A stretch of DNA of 64,000 bases from Sorghum bicolor (lineage: Eukaryota > Streptophyta > Magnoliopsida > Poales > Poaceae). Below are positions 29,948-42,706 of the stretch, one piece after another. The position numbers were made by a program, and so were the translations under genes. Under the pieces are notes generated by a model. That model ran no database searches, was not told where the DNA came from, and saw nothing but the letters and a program-made list of their open reading frames with translations. The stretch is from the NCBI RefSeq assembly GCF_000003195.3, contig NC_012876.2:43446396-43510395 (forward strand). Direction: 5' to 3'. Numbering within the stretch: position 1 is the stretch's first letter; the number at the start of each line of letters is the position of its first letter.

Positions 29948-32900
29948 ACCAGAACGGTCCAATTTATAAGAATTCAAGTGAATTAGCGACCACAAAAGCA
30001 GTCAAGCCAATGGACTTAAACCCATATAAACCCGGTAGTCCGATGAAACCTCAAAAGATCTCGATTCAAACAACATACAACCAAGACCGTACATGATCAA
30101 GCATCTCCATCACAGATTACATACATTCATCACAGAATATAGTTTTTACAACACATCAGAGTTCAAATAAATTTATTACAACATAGTTCAGTAGCGGAAG
30201 CAAAGTAGTTTTGAACAACACACACTTAGTTTAATTGCATTCCAGTTTCATGATCATCCCAACAAAAGCATAACTGAAGATAATAGAAGTGATCTTGCCC
30301 GAGATCTACTCAGCATCCGCAGCCGGATGATGATAGTTAGCACAGTAGCCGTGATACACGACATCATCTGCAACAAGGGTAAATAAAACCCTAAGTACGA
30401 GAATGTACTCAGCTAGACTTACCTGTCATAAACCAGAAATAAAATGACACCAAGGAGTATGCAAGGCTAACATTTGTGGACTGGTTTGACTCACATTTTT
30501 GCATAAAAAGCTTTAGTTTAAAGTAACACATATATACATTTTTAGCAGCAGGTTTATTACTTAAACAGCTATCCACTACATTAGCACCTGAGCTAAGCAT
30601 ACACTTGATTATTAAGCATCACAATAATAACCATATCTGGATTATCACATAGCCATCATCATTCTCATCATAACCATTAAGTATCTTTAGTGAATTCTAC
30701 GTTGCCGCTGCGCGAGTCAAGTTTTCACTATCCGGGAGAGACGACGATTCGAATCGATTCCTATCCAGCTGGAAGGGTATTCCTAGCACTCACCCAAGCA
30801 TACCTCGTGAGGGCAGCTCGGATCACCTTTAGCACAACTCCGGACCAATTCTCGGGTCCGTACAGCGCCGCACCCCTACGGACCGCCAATCTGCCAGGGT
30901 CAGGACTCTTACGCCATTGACTCCCCGCACATCCTTGCTACCAACAGGGGTGCGCACTTAAACCGAACGGGGTATCCGGCCGGAGTGCACTTATAGGCTT
31001 CACGGTCGGAATGACTTATCCGGCCAACTAAGTGTTAGGCATGCGTTCAACATGACACGAGGACGTACAGCGTATCAGTCCTTAAACGACACAGACGGGG
31101 ATAGATTCACACCCAAGACCTCCATGCCTTGTTGCTGCACTATCGTCATCCCACCCGGTCTTAATTCATTATTAGCCCATGGTTATTTCCACGATAACAA
31201 ATATAACCAACCGTGATCCAGTATCCACCTATCTCTCGCAGGTGATAGGAAATCACCCGGCTTCTACCGAGCTAAGCATGGCTAAGCATAATTTGGACCT
31301 ACTTAGGTAAGTTATAAGGTGGACAAGGAAGTCATTATGCAGCAAGATTTATTACCAGTAGCTAGCATATGTCTAAGAAACAACATAAAACATCATGGCA
31401 AGCTTTAAACTCATTTCTATCATCACCTTTTCTATTTATTTAATTATTAACATGATTTAATGAACATACAACACAATTGCTCCAAAAATTCTAATAAAAT
31501 TACAGCATACTATCTAAGCTACCACAGGGTTACTGTAAAATTTTCATGGCTCTTGCACATGTAGATTGTGAGATACAAAAATAATAAGCTAACAATGGCA
31601 TTAAAGGCATAAATGTGAAAACCTATCAAAAAGTGTCAAACAACAGATTTCAGATTTTTCTTAGCTTTGTGTACATATGATTACATCACCCAGCAAGTTT
31701 CATCATAAAAGGAGTCATATTCTATTTATTAAAAATACCACAAGAAACTCCTATTTAATTAAGAAATATTTATAACTCTACCAACAGGCATCGAAAAATC
31801 ATGATAAATTTATCAGAGCCAATACATAGCATGAAGAACAATTTCCTAAATTTGCATGGCCATAAACTTACAGATCCCAAGATATAATTACCCTCTATTT
31901 TCCAAGGATTAAATCATATCTATTTATTTCTGCAAAAACATGGCAAGTTTTATATTTTTAATAAAAACTAGACTAACTCAAGAACCTAACAAAATTGGAA
32001 TCACTCCATTTGGATCCATATAACTCGAGTTATGAATTTTACAAAAACAGCTCATGCTCTGCAAAATAGTGAACTAGAGGGGAGAGAGTGAGAGGCTGAT
32101 GGGTGGGGCCTGCTGACAGACGGGACCCACGCGACAGAGAGACAGGGAGCAGAGACAAGCTCGTCGCCGGCGAATCTTGACGACGGCGTGGTCTCCGGGG
32201 AAACCGAGGGCATCTACGTGTTCCTCACATCAAGGCAAACTCATTGACCTACTGGGCTCACGCTCTACTAGAATCTAGGGTGCTCGCCGTCGTGAATGGC
32301 GGAGCGGCGGCGCTGCGCGGTGTTACGCCGGCGAACCTAGGCAACGACGACCCAGTAGAGGTTGCGGACGAGCAAGAGTGAAGCAAGGCGAAGCTGTAGG
32401 AAGAAGAATCACGGCCAGAGGTGAACCAGAGAGGTCTGGCCACGTTGCCAGTGATCTCTGCGAACTCCGGCGAGGTGGAGCTCGCCACGGCGTTGACAAT
32501 GTGGCCTCACCAGTGCTCGGCTAAGGGAAAGAAATGGACAACGAGGTAGAGGACGTCACGGCGGAGCTCTAGGCGGGCTGGCTTGGCCGGAGACGCCGTG
32601 ATGCGGCCGGGAAAGCTCACCAAAGCGCCGCGGAGCTCGCCGAGGCGATGGCGGAGGGAAAATGGAGCACTCTGAGTGAGTGGAGGTTGCGTCTGAGGCG
32701 TCCATGCGGTGCGTGGCGACTTGTGGACGACGTTGGGGCTGATAGGCGGGGTCATCGGCGGCGTACGGTCGACACCTGGCCGGATACGCGGCGGCGGACG
32801 GCGAGTGTCCAAACTGAATCGGTGTGTGAAACGCCCGATCACCGTGACTGAAACTCCAAATTCGTCGATGTTTTACTCGAGATTTACTCGATGGTTTTGG

Positions 32901-33539
32901 CTCGGGTTTGTTCCATTGGGTAGAGCTACACAAGTTCTACAAGAGTGCTTAAAGGATCAAGGTCTTGTTTGGCTTGGATTTCAAACTATAGAGCTCCCAA
33001 GTACCCTAGGAGCAAACTGTGTCGACTCTGACTTAGGCAAATTTGGCAAAGTGTGGAAACAGCCCTGATTTTTGCCTTGTGAGCAAATTTTGAATGTGTT
33101 TCAAGCATTTTCATAAATGGTCATCAACACAACTTTTTTATCTTACAAAATTTACTACAACTTTTCTTTAGATGACAATTACATGCAAGGTATCTAACAA
33201 TGGTTTCATAAAAGATCTTTGAAAAGAGGTTGAGGGAGTCAACTAGGTCAACCTAGGGCTAACCATGACTTAGGGGCATTTTTGGGTGAAACCTCCAACA
33301 CAAACTTTGATTAAAATGATATTCTAAACATGATTAAAGTATTTTGGAAGACAATGTGCACTTATATGCATTGGTCACACATTACTTTCACATATAGCAA
33401 GTCACATAGCAATTCAATCACATATGACATACACAAGATGACATGTGATCATGATATGATGCTTATGAATGAGCATGATGATGCTTAGGTTGATGCAATG
33501 CTCATGGTTAACATGCAAGCTAACACTAGGAGTGTTACA
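29948..33539 (-). repeat. 3' LTR of element B (internal deletion)
   Basis: It ends TGTTACA at 33539 next to the polypurine tract. Compared with the right LTR it lacks about 0.9 kb at 31345-31350, where CAGCAAG joins ATTTATTACCAGTAGC. It includes a GC-rich island at about 32090-32860. Confidence 0.82.
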
Positions 33540-36500
33540 GCCCTCCCCCCTTACAAAAATCTCGTCCCGAGATTTGAAAGACGTACCATTTTTCATAGAA
33601 TGAGGAGTAAGTTACTTGTAAATAGTCTTCCCTTTCCCAAGTGGCATCTCTTTCACTTTGATGGTTTCACAAAACCCTAAAAAGTTTAATCACTCTCCCT
33701 CGAGTAACCCTTTCCTTGATATCAAGAACTTGCACAAGCTTCTCTTCATAAGATAAATCTGACAGTAACTTAAGACCTCCTGTTTCAACTCTCTCTTCGG
33801 GCATGCGAAGGCACTTCTTGAGTTGGGACACATGGAACACAGGGAAGATAGCTCTCATTTCCAGAGGTAGTTGTACCTTGTAAGCCACTTAGCCACTTTT
33901 CTCAACAATTTGGTTGGGACCCACATACCTAGGAGCAAGCTTTCTCTTCACTCCAAAGCGATTACTCCCTTCATGGGTGATACCTTCAGGTATACAAAGT
34001 CACCTACTTCAAACTCGAGTGGTCTTCTTCTTCGATCAGCATAGCTTTTCTGTCTAGCTTGGGCGGCTTCCATGTGCTTCTGAATAACTAGAACTTGCTT
34101 TTCGGCTTCGTTGACAAAGTCAATGCCGTAGTACCTCCTTTCACCAGGTTCGACCCAGTTTAGAGGAGTTCTACATTTGCGGCCATATAAAGCTTCGAAA
34201 GGAGCCATGTGAATGCTCTCTTGATAGCTATTATTGTAAGAGAATTCTGCTAAGGGTAGTCACTTCTCCCATGCACCCTTGGAAGAGATGACACATGCCC
34301 TCAACATATCCTATAAAATTTGATTCGCCCGCTCAGTCTGACCAAAGGTTTGAGGATGGTAGGCTGAACTACGAACCAAATTTGTACCAAGGAGTGAATG
34401 TAAATGTTCCCAGAAGCGAGCAGTGAACTGAGGACATCTATCAGATATAATAGTGCGAGGCACCCCGTGCAATTTAACTACCTGAGAGAAGTATAACGAG
34501 CATAGTCTGATGGTCGGTATGTAGAGTGTATGGGAATGAAATGAGCTGACTTGGTCAAGCGATCAACAATGAAATTGTGCCCTTTTTTAAGTAAGGGGAA
34601 GTCCAACAATGAAATCCATGCTGATTTCTTCCCACTTCCATCCTGGAATCGACAAGGGTTGCAACAACCCTGCGGGTTTAAGGTGAATTGCCTTTACCCT
34701 GCAGCAAGTATCACACTTAGCAACATAAGCTGCTATCTCCTTCTTCATCTTGGTCCACCAGAAACGAGGTTTCAAGTCTTGGTACATTTTGCTACTACCA
34801 GGATGAATGGACAACTTGGAAGAATGAGCTTCATCTAAGATTTTGTTGTGTAGGTCATGGTCTTTGGGTACAACCAGTCGATCATCAAACCACAGTACAC
34901 CTTTCTCATCAACCCTGAAATGCTTGGTGTCTTGCTCTTTCATTTTCCTCTTGATATGGAAGATACCAAGGTCAGTCTTTTGAAGCTCTATAATTTGACT
35001 CTCTAAAGAACAACTGACTACAATATTGTGCAGGACCACTGGATGCAATAAATTGAAACCTTCCTCTAGGAGAGGTTCAACATGTTGCTTTCAGCTAAGA
35101 GCGTCGGCTACAACATTGGCTTTGCCTGGATGATAATGCACTTCAATATTATAGTCCTTTATCAACTCCAACCATCTTCTTTGTCTCATGTTTAGCTCAG
35201 GCTGGGTGAAGATATATTTGAGGCTCTTATGGTCAGTATAAATGTGACATAGATTACCCAACAGATAATGCCTCCAGAGTTTCAATGCATGCACAACTGC
35301 TGCTAACTCTAGATTATGAGTCGGGTAGTTAACTTCGTGCTTCCTCAGCTACCGACAGGCATAGGCAATGACTCGGCCTTCTTGCATAAGTACACAACCT
35401 AAGCCAGTGCCGGATGCATCACAAAAGACATCAAATGGCTTTTCAATGTCAGGCTGTGCCAAAACAGGAGCAGTGGTCAGCAAATGGCGTAACGCGGTGA
35501 AAGCGACTTCACACTCCTGAGACCATTCAAACTTCACATCTTTTTGCAGTAGCTTAGTCATAGGCTTAGCTATTTTGGAGAAGTCTAGAATAAAGCGACG
35601 ATGATATCCCGCTAGACAAAGAAAACTCCGAACCTCGTGTACTGAAGTCGGGGCCTTCGAGTCTAGAACCTCCTGCACCTTTGACGGGTCAACAAAAATA
35701 TCGTCTTTAGATAGAATATGACCTAGAAAAGGCACTTTCTTCAGCCAAAACTCACACTTGCTGAACTTGGCATAAAGCTGATGTTCTCGCAATCTATTGA
35801 GTACAATCCGAAGGTGCTTCTCATGGTCTTGGGCATTTTCAGAATACACCAATATGTCATCGATGAACACTACCACAAACTTATCTAGTTCAGGCATGAA
35901 CACCGAATTCATCAGGTACATGAAATGAGCAGGGGCATTAGTCAGACCAAAGGACATGACCAGATACTCATACAACCCATACTTGGTAGAGAAAACCGTT
36001 TTAGGGATGTCTTCCGGTTGGATCTTGATTTGATGATACCCGGATCTCACATCAATCTTTGAGAATACCTCAGCCTTGGCTAATTGGTCAAACAGAATAT
36101 CAATAAGGGGCAGGGGATACTTGTTCTTGACAGTTACGGCATTTAGCGGACGATAGTCTACACACATACATAGAGACTTGTCCTTCTTCTTGACAAAGAG
36201 AGCCGGACAACCCCACGGAGATGAACTAGGCCGAATAAGACCTTTTTCTAGGAGTTCTTGCAATTGTTTCTTCAATTTTGCCAATTCATTGGGCGGCATT
36301 CGATATGGCCTTCTAGAGATAGGTGTGGTACCCGGAATTAGATCAATTTTAAATTCTGTGTCTCTGTTTGGTGGCAACCCGGGCAGGTCCTCTGGAAAGA
36401 CATCCGGAAACTCACATACTATAGGAATTTCTGCCACAGTGAGTGGTCTGATAGCATTTGCAGCGTGACGGATGTCGTCATTTTTGGGAAGTTGGACTAA

Positions 36501-36899
36501 GAAAGCTTCTTTACTATCAGGCTCCCTCAACATGCCTACCCTTGTTGAGGTATCTATTAACACCCCATTATTACTCATCCAGTTCATTCCCAAGATAACA
36601 TCTATTCCCAGGCCTGGTAAAATCACAAGATTTACTGAATAGTTACGACCTTCAATAGCAATATGCACATCCTTCACTAACTGGTTTGTGGAAACTTGAT
36701 TCCCAGCGACACTAATAAAAAATTTGCCATTGTCAAGATCAACTACATGTTGCCCATGCCTAGATGCGAATGCTTGACTCATAAATGAATGCGAAGCTCC
36801 CAAATCAAACAAGACAACTGCAGGGTGTTGATTGAGAAGAAACATACCAGCCGTAACCACTTCACCTTTGGGGATTTCTTCAATGGTGGTATAGTGCAC
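33535..36899 (-). pseudogene. pol: pol of element B: PR-RT-RNaseH-INT-chromodomain
   Basis: Protease has [11 protein letters not shown], so the usual Ser/Thr of D-[ST]-G is Leu. RT has [20 protein letters not shown] and FIDDILVYS near 35860. RNase H and the integrase ([17 protein letters not shown]) follow, then a chromodomain with YEEKLVQVLDIKERV. Lesions: TAG 35349-35351, a TGA near 35090, a deletion/frameshift near 34570-34586 in the integrase, loss of frame at 34209-34550 and near 33960, and an insertion in the chromodomain near 33670. It shares its layout with A but carries different lesions, so the two decayed separately. Confidence 0.9.
33540..33553 (-). promoter_or_regulatory. Polypurine tract of element B
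   Basis: The minus strand reads TAAGGGGGGAGGGC directly before TGTAACA of the LTR. Confidence 0.8.
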
Positions 36900-37926
36900 T
36901 CAGCCGGTACGGTTATTAACCCCAGCTGTAGAGTTCCTCTTAGGATAAGGGCAATCCCTCACCCAGTGACCAACTTGTTTGCAATTGAAGTAGGGGCGGT
37001 TATCAGGGGGAGTTTTGGGGCTCCCTTGACCTGTAGCACCCCTAGGAAGAGCAACTGTGAACGACTTTTGAACTCCTGTCTTCACATTTGACTTCTTCTG
37101 CGGTGGCCTATACCTTGTCACGGCATTAGGTGGGCGATAGGCCGGCTTACTTGTCACCGAAGCCTTGGACTGCGAAGCACCTGCTTCATAGGCTCTCTTG
37201 CAATTCTTGGAGGCAGCATATATAGCATTGGAGTTCTCGTGGGTCAACGCATCACTCACAAAATCATTGAAGGTGGTACTCTTGTTACCAGCCATGTTCT
37301 TGGATAGCTTGGGCCCAGTCCTCTCTTGAAACTAGCAAGCTTCTTAGCCTTAGTGTCAACAAACTCAGTAGCATAGCGAGACAAGTTATTGAAAGCATGG
37401 AGATACTCAGTCAAACTTTTAGTGCCCTGAGCTAAGTTCATGAACTCGGTATGCTTGATAGTCATTAAGCCCTGCAGAATATAAGTGTTCCTAAAAGCAA
37501 TTTTAAACTGACCCAGGTTACAACAGCATTGGCAGGCAAGCTGGTCCTATAATGGCTCCACCAGACACCTGCTTTGCCTTCTAACTGGTGTGCTGCATAT
37601 TCCGCCTTTAGTTCTTCAATCAGCCTCAACAAGTGGAACTTCTGCTCAAGAGTATTGAGCCATTCATCAGCTTCCAGAGGTTCAGAGGCCTCCTTGAAAA
37701 CTGGTGACTTAGGGTCCTGAAAGTCCTTGAAACTGCTATATTGATTCGCTTCTCCGCCCTGATGGGCATGGCGACCACCCCGGTTCTACTGTGCCATCGT
37801 CTGCATAGCTTCATTGAGCATCGGCTGGCCCTCGACAAGAGTTGCCAGGAGCTCAGCAGGTGTAGGTGGGGGAGGAGGTGGTGGTGACGGCACCTCATTA
37901 TGGCCGGATCGAGTGTTGCGAGCCAT
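36900..37926 (-). pseudogene. gag: gag of element B
   Basis: The start is ATG at 37926 (MARNTRSGHNEV), then a proline run. A TAG follows near 37790, where element A has CAG in the same place. The capsid part reads as in A, with one-base losses near 37510 and 37320. The zinc knuckle reads [14 protein letters not shown], so the first Cys of CCHC has become Tyr. The frame passes into protease at 36899. Confidence 0.85.
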
Positions 37927-38328
37927 ATGCACAAGGCATACCAAGTGATCGTTTAGGATGACAGAAATATTGTCATAAACCTTGATTGATGCCATACAAA
38001 ATTTACTGAAATAAATCCACATATCACAAGGCACAATAATCCATTTACAACAAGTGAATATCATCCATAATATTGGTTACACCCACAATCACAGGATTTC
38101 ACAGGGATTAAAGACATCACTGGAAATTTATTCAAGCTCAACATAAGCATGGAGTATCTCACAGAAGTGCATGGGGTTACACAGAGTCATTGTCACAACT
38201 TAAGTCTTACAGGAAGGGCACCATGGCCAAACACATAGTCTCAACTGAAATTTCAGATTACATGACCAATACATAAAGAGGTGGAAACTGGTACATAAAT
38301 TTGGAGCCCATAGCTAAACTACAGATCT
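37927..38328 (-). other. Spacer between the extra ORF and gag of element B
   Basis: No coding sequence was recognised. Several acceptor-like AG sites precede gag, but no intron can be assigned. Confidence 0.35.
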
Positions 38329-39238
38329 TCCTCAGATTCTTCCTTATAGACTATACCATCATCCTGATCCTCCTCACTGGGGTCCTCTTCCTGATTAACG
38401 GGGATAGGGTGTGGGATAGGATTGATGATATTATTCAGGCGATGGACATCTAACTGCAGCTCAGCAATCCTATGGATCAGCCTTCCTCTCTAATCTCAGC
38501 TTGGAATAAAGGTCTAACTCTAGCAGCCTCTCTATTTTCAGCCAAGCGTATAGCCTCATCTCGCTCTCTAGTCATTTGCATCATGTGTGCTTGTGCCTCA
38601 TTGCGCTCTCTAACTATATTTTCGACTTGGTTGTGGCGGGCTTGCAAAGCGGTATGTTAGTTTTGAATTTCAGCTTGTGCATCACTAAAGGCTTTGCGGT
38701 GCTTGTGCACGCGCTTGCACAGCTTGCGCTGCCCAACTTGAGCTTGTTGGAGCGCTAGCATGGCTACTATGTAGGTATCTTGGTGTACATAGTACAGCTT
38801 AAGTACCGCCAGCATGGCACTCGTAGCAGGGCTAGAGCTATATCCTAGTATGATTTCTCTCATCTCCAGGTCAGTTCCTATCTAGGACACAAAGGTATCA
38901 GTTACACTCACTCTAGGAAAGGATCCAACTGGGCCATTGACTAGCTCATCACCATAGTCTTGGCATATTTCTAACAGCACTTCTAAGGCTGCTACTTGAG
39001 CACCCTCCCAAGGAGTTTGACCATCGGACTCTACTATCCAACCTAGCCATTGTGGGTTGTTTGGACAAGGAGGAACTGTAATTTGGACATCTACCAAAGG
39101 TAAAGATCATGCATGCTCGGCCTCTGTCCAAGTGTACTGAGGTGGTTCCTCATATCCCACTGAACTCAGCACCCTCCACAACAAGGTAGGAGTGCCAAAC
39201 ATGTCCAAAAAAGTCTCACTTGCATGTGGGGCTGCCAT
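38329..39238 (-). pseudogene. Extra sense ORF upstream of gag in element B (ORF0-like)
   Basis: From ATG 39238 a single frame runs for about 250 codons with only three stops: TGA near 39110, TAG at 38882-38884, TAA at 38657-38659. It includes PPCPNNPQWLGWIVESDGQT and a long charged helical part rich in Gln, Glu, Arg (QALQ.., RERNEAQAHMMQM). After one frame change near 38480 it ends in an acidic tail (NQEEDPSEEDQDDG) at TAG 38329-38331. Length is about 300 residues. A possible splice acceptor, TTTCCTACAG, precedes the ATG. Extra ORFs ahead of gag are reported in some rice gypsy elements. I recognise no domain. Confidence 0.6.
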
Positions 39239-40144
39239 CTGTAGGAAAGACCACAACTTGAGTAAGGAAGATTAATTACAAGAGAAGGTAATTAGGTATA
39301 GTTTTGGAATTACAAGAATTAAGTAGAGCATAAGGAATGCATGAATGATTCATGATGCATGCATGTTCCATACGACCTTGCCATTCCTAGGAAGAAATTT
39401 CTAGCGGTATAGTTGGTGGCATACATACGCGCTCTCTTTATGCGTAACTACACGGTCTACACGTTTCATTGTTGGTGTACCTGCAGAAAATTTCATTTCA
39501 GCCCGACCCCACAAGAGTATATGTGCAGAAATGAAAGTCTAATCATGTACATTCAAGCTAGGTGCTTCGATATATTTCCCTGAACATATATCGCAGCACA
39601 CTACCCATTTTGAGAACACCCACCTATACATCAAACATGTATACGTGGCTGCACCTACTACCCACAATTAAGTACCTTCATATATACTTGTGTGCAACAT
39701 GTAAATATTCTAGTAACCACAGCTAACACTCCCCTAGATCGACGGTTGGACGGTCATGCTCTCACAGCTCACACTTACTGTAGCATAGAGGCATATAGAT
39801 CCATACATTACCACTCAAGCAAGTGGCATCCATACAATTTCACGCCGCATGGACGACGAAAGAAAAACATTGCTTACCATGACGTAGAGGTATATGATCC
39901 ATTCATTACCACTTAAGTAAGTGGCATCCATATTATTACACGCCATATGGACGCCGAAAGGAAAAACCCCCTTGTTAGTAGTATTAAGCCACCTAGAAGT
40001 CCTTAACGGGCCTAAAGGGTATGACCACTGGCATGGTATATTTGTTCAATCATTTTAAAACAGCCCTATGTATATTCTAATTTGCCAATTAGTTTGGGAA
40101 AAGCAAATTCATTTATTTTTAAATACATCTATGATGGTTAACAG
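39239..40144 (-). other. 5' leader of element B
   Basis: Mostly AT-rich noncoding sequence. A partly repeated segment, about CATTACCACT(C/T)AAG(C/T)AAGTGGCATCCAT, occurs near 39805 and again near 39905. No tRNA-complementary primer site was found next to 40145. Confidence 0.45.
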
Positions 40145-41629
40145 AACCGTCTAATTTATAAGAATTCAAGTGAATTAACGACCATAAAAGCAGTCAAGCC
40201 AATGGACTTGAACCCATATAAACCCGGTAGTCTGACGAAATCTCAAGATCTTGATTCAACCAATATACAACCAAGACCGTACATGATCAAGCATCTCCAT
40301 CACAGATTACATACATTCATCACACAACATAGTTTTTACAACACATCGGAGTTCAAATAAATTTATTACAACATAGTTCAGTAGCGGAAGCAAAGTAGTT
40401 TTGAACAACACACACTTAGTTTAATTACATGCCAGTTCCATGATCATCCCAACAAAAGCATAACCGAAGATAATAGAAGTGATCTTGCCCGAGATCTACT
40501 CATCATCCGCAGCCGGATGATGACAGTTAGCACAGTAGCCGTGATACACGACATCATCTGCAACAAGGATAAATAAAACCATGAGTACGAGAATGTACTC
40601 AGATAGACTTACCCGTCATAAACCAGAAATAAAGTGACACCAAGGAGTATGCAAGGCTAACTTTGTGGACTAGTTTGACACACATTTTTGCATAAAAAGC
40701 TTTTGTTTTAAGTAACACATATATACATTTTCAGCAGCAGGTTTATTACTTAAACAGCTATCCACTAGGTTAGCACCTGAGCTAAGCATACACTTGATTA
40801 TTAAGCATCACAATAATAACCATATCCGGATTATCACATAGCCATCATCATTCTCATCATAACCTTTAAGTACCTTTAGTGAATTCTACGTTGCCGCTGC
40901 TCGAGTCAAGTTCTCACTATCCGGGAGAGACGGCGATTCGAATCGATTCCTATCCAGCTGGAGGGGTATTCGTAGCACTCACCCAAGCATATCTCACGAG
41001 GGCAGCTCGGATCACCTTTAGCACAACTCCGGACCAATTCTCGGGTCCGTATAGCGCCGCACCCCTAGGGACCGCCAATCTGCTAGGGTCAGGACTCTAT
41101 CCTGACACCTCGGTCTTACGCCATTGACTCCCCGCACATCCTTGCTACCAACCAGGGTGTGCACTTAAACCGAACGGGGTATCCAACCGGAGATGCACTC
41201 GTAGGCTTCGCGGTCGGAACGACTTATCCGGCCAACTAAGTGTTAGGCATGCGTTCAACATGACACGAGGACGTACAGCGTATCGGTCCTTAAGTGACAC
41301 AGACGGCGATAGATTCACACCCAAGACCTCCATGCCTTGTTGCTACACTATCGTCATCCCGCCCGGTCTCAATTCATTATTAGCCCATGGTTATTTCCAC
41401 GATAGCAAATATAACCAACCGTGATCCAGTATCCACCTATCTCTCGCAAGTGACAGGAAATCACCCGGCTTCTACCGAGCTAAGCATGGCTAAGCATAAT
41501 TTCGATCCTGGACCTACTTAGGTAAGTTATAAGGTGGACAAGGTAGTCATTATGCAGCAAGGGTGTCATATCAACGCCTAACACTTAATGCAACAATACA
41601 TAACCATAGTTAATTGACAGTTGGACATG
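40145..41629 (-). repeat. 5' LTR of element B, part 1
   Basis: It matches 29950-31345 closely. It is interrupted by copy C at 41630, and the last five bases, ACATG, are repeated at 49133. Confidence 0.85.
41625..41629. repeat. Target site duplication of copy C, left
   Basis: ACATG, identical to 49133-49137. Five bases is the normal length for Ty3/gypsy integration. Confidence 0.92.
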
Positions 41630-42689
41630 TGTTGGGTATTTTAAACGCAAACAGAAAAATCCGCAAGCGCACGGATACCGATGTAGCTTTCACCCGGGAG
41701 TATTCCAGAGTATCGATTTTCCACAGAGAACGTGAGTGTACTAATTAAGATCCAAGATCGCCCAAGGATAACTATATAATTATTTTTGGTGGGAAGAGAG
41801 GAAGTTTACTGAGAGTTCTCTAGTTGATCTAAGAATCAAGAATTACTTCAAGATTATCTATATCGGGACATCAGAGCACTAACCACAGAAAGAGATGAGA
41901 AGGGGGCTAGGAAGGTCTGACTACGGTCCTACAAACACCGATCCGAACGAGGTGGAATACGTCGACCGTTAGGGCTGTCACTACCCTAGGGCTACCACAA
42001 CAATCCGTGGGATTGGGTGCAATTTCAGGTAATCGCAAGACTTAACACCACGTCTAATCTATTAATTACTACTCTAGCGTTATAAAGACTAGAGCACTTG
42101 ATGCAAGCGGGAATCCAATAAATAACTAGAACTAGATCTAGATGAACTAGAGGTAGAACTAGAAGAACTAGAGGGATCCTCTCTACTTGGATGAAGAATT
42201 GAAACCCTAGCTTTGATTCTGTAGAAGAGGTATGATCTCCAGGGGCCAGGGGGGTCTGGTTTTATAGTCCCTTCAAGTGAATCTGGGCCGTCGGATCAAA
42301 CCGACATTGATCGTGTGGTTTTCCTTGAAGTATTAGGTCGGTGGAGCATGATCCCCGAACTTCACCCTGATTGGTGGAAAGAGGTGGGCGGGCGCCCTTA
42401 GGACTAGGGCGGGCGCCCAGTGCCTGAGCCCTCTCGGCCTCCGCTTCGGTCCCGTGGCTTCTGGAGTCTTTCTAGATGGTAGATAATTGTGCGGCACGTT
42501 AATATCTCTATGTAAACCCGACGTGTGGGCCTTTCTTCCATATTTCCTGATAACCCCCTGCAGAAATAGACAAACACCAAAACTTGTGGAATTCTGTCAG
42601 ATAAAACCCTAAGTCTAGGTGTTGGTTGCATTTGGATCCTTTTCTATGATTAGTTGATGGTTAAATGTGAGCATTAAGGACCGTCAACA
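41630..42689 (-). repeat. 3' LTR of copy C (internal deletion)
   Basis: It has the same termini as the right LTR, but bases corresponding to about 48350-48570, including most of the GAACTA array, are absent at about 42120. Confidence 0.9.
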
Positions 42690-42706
42690 AGCTCCCCCAA
42701 GCTTAA
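42690..42706 (-). promoter_or_regulatory. Polypurine tract of copy C
   Basis: The minus strand reads AAGCTTGGGGGAGCT before TGTTGACGG. Equivalent tracts stand at 54731-54745 (F) and 63821-63836 (E). Confidence 0.8.
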
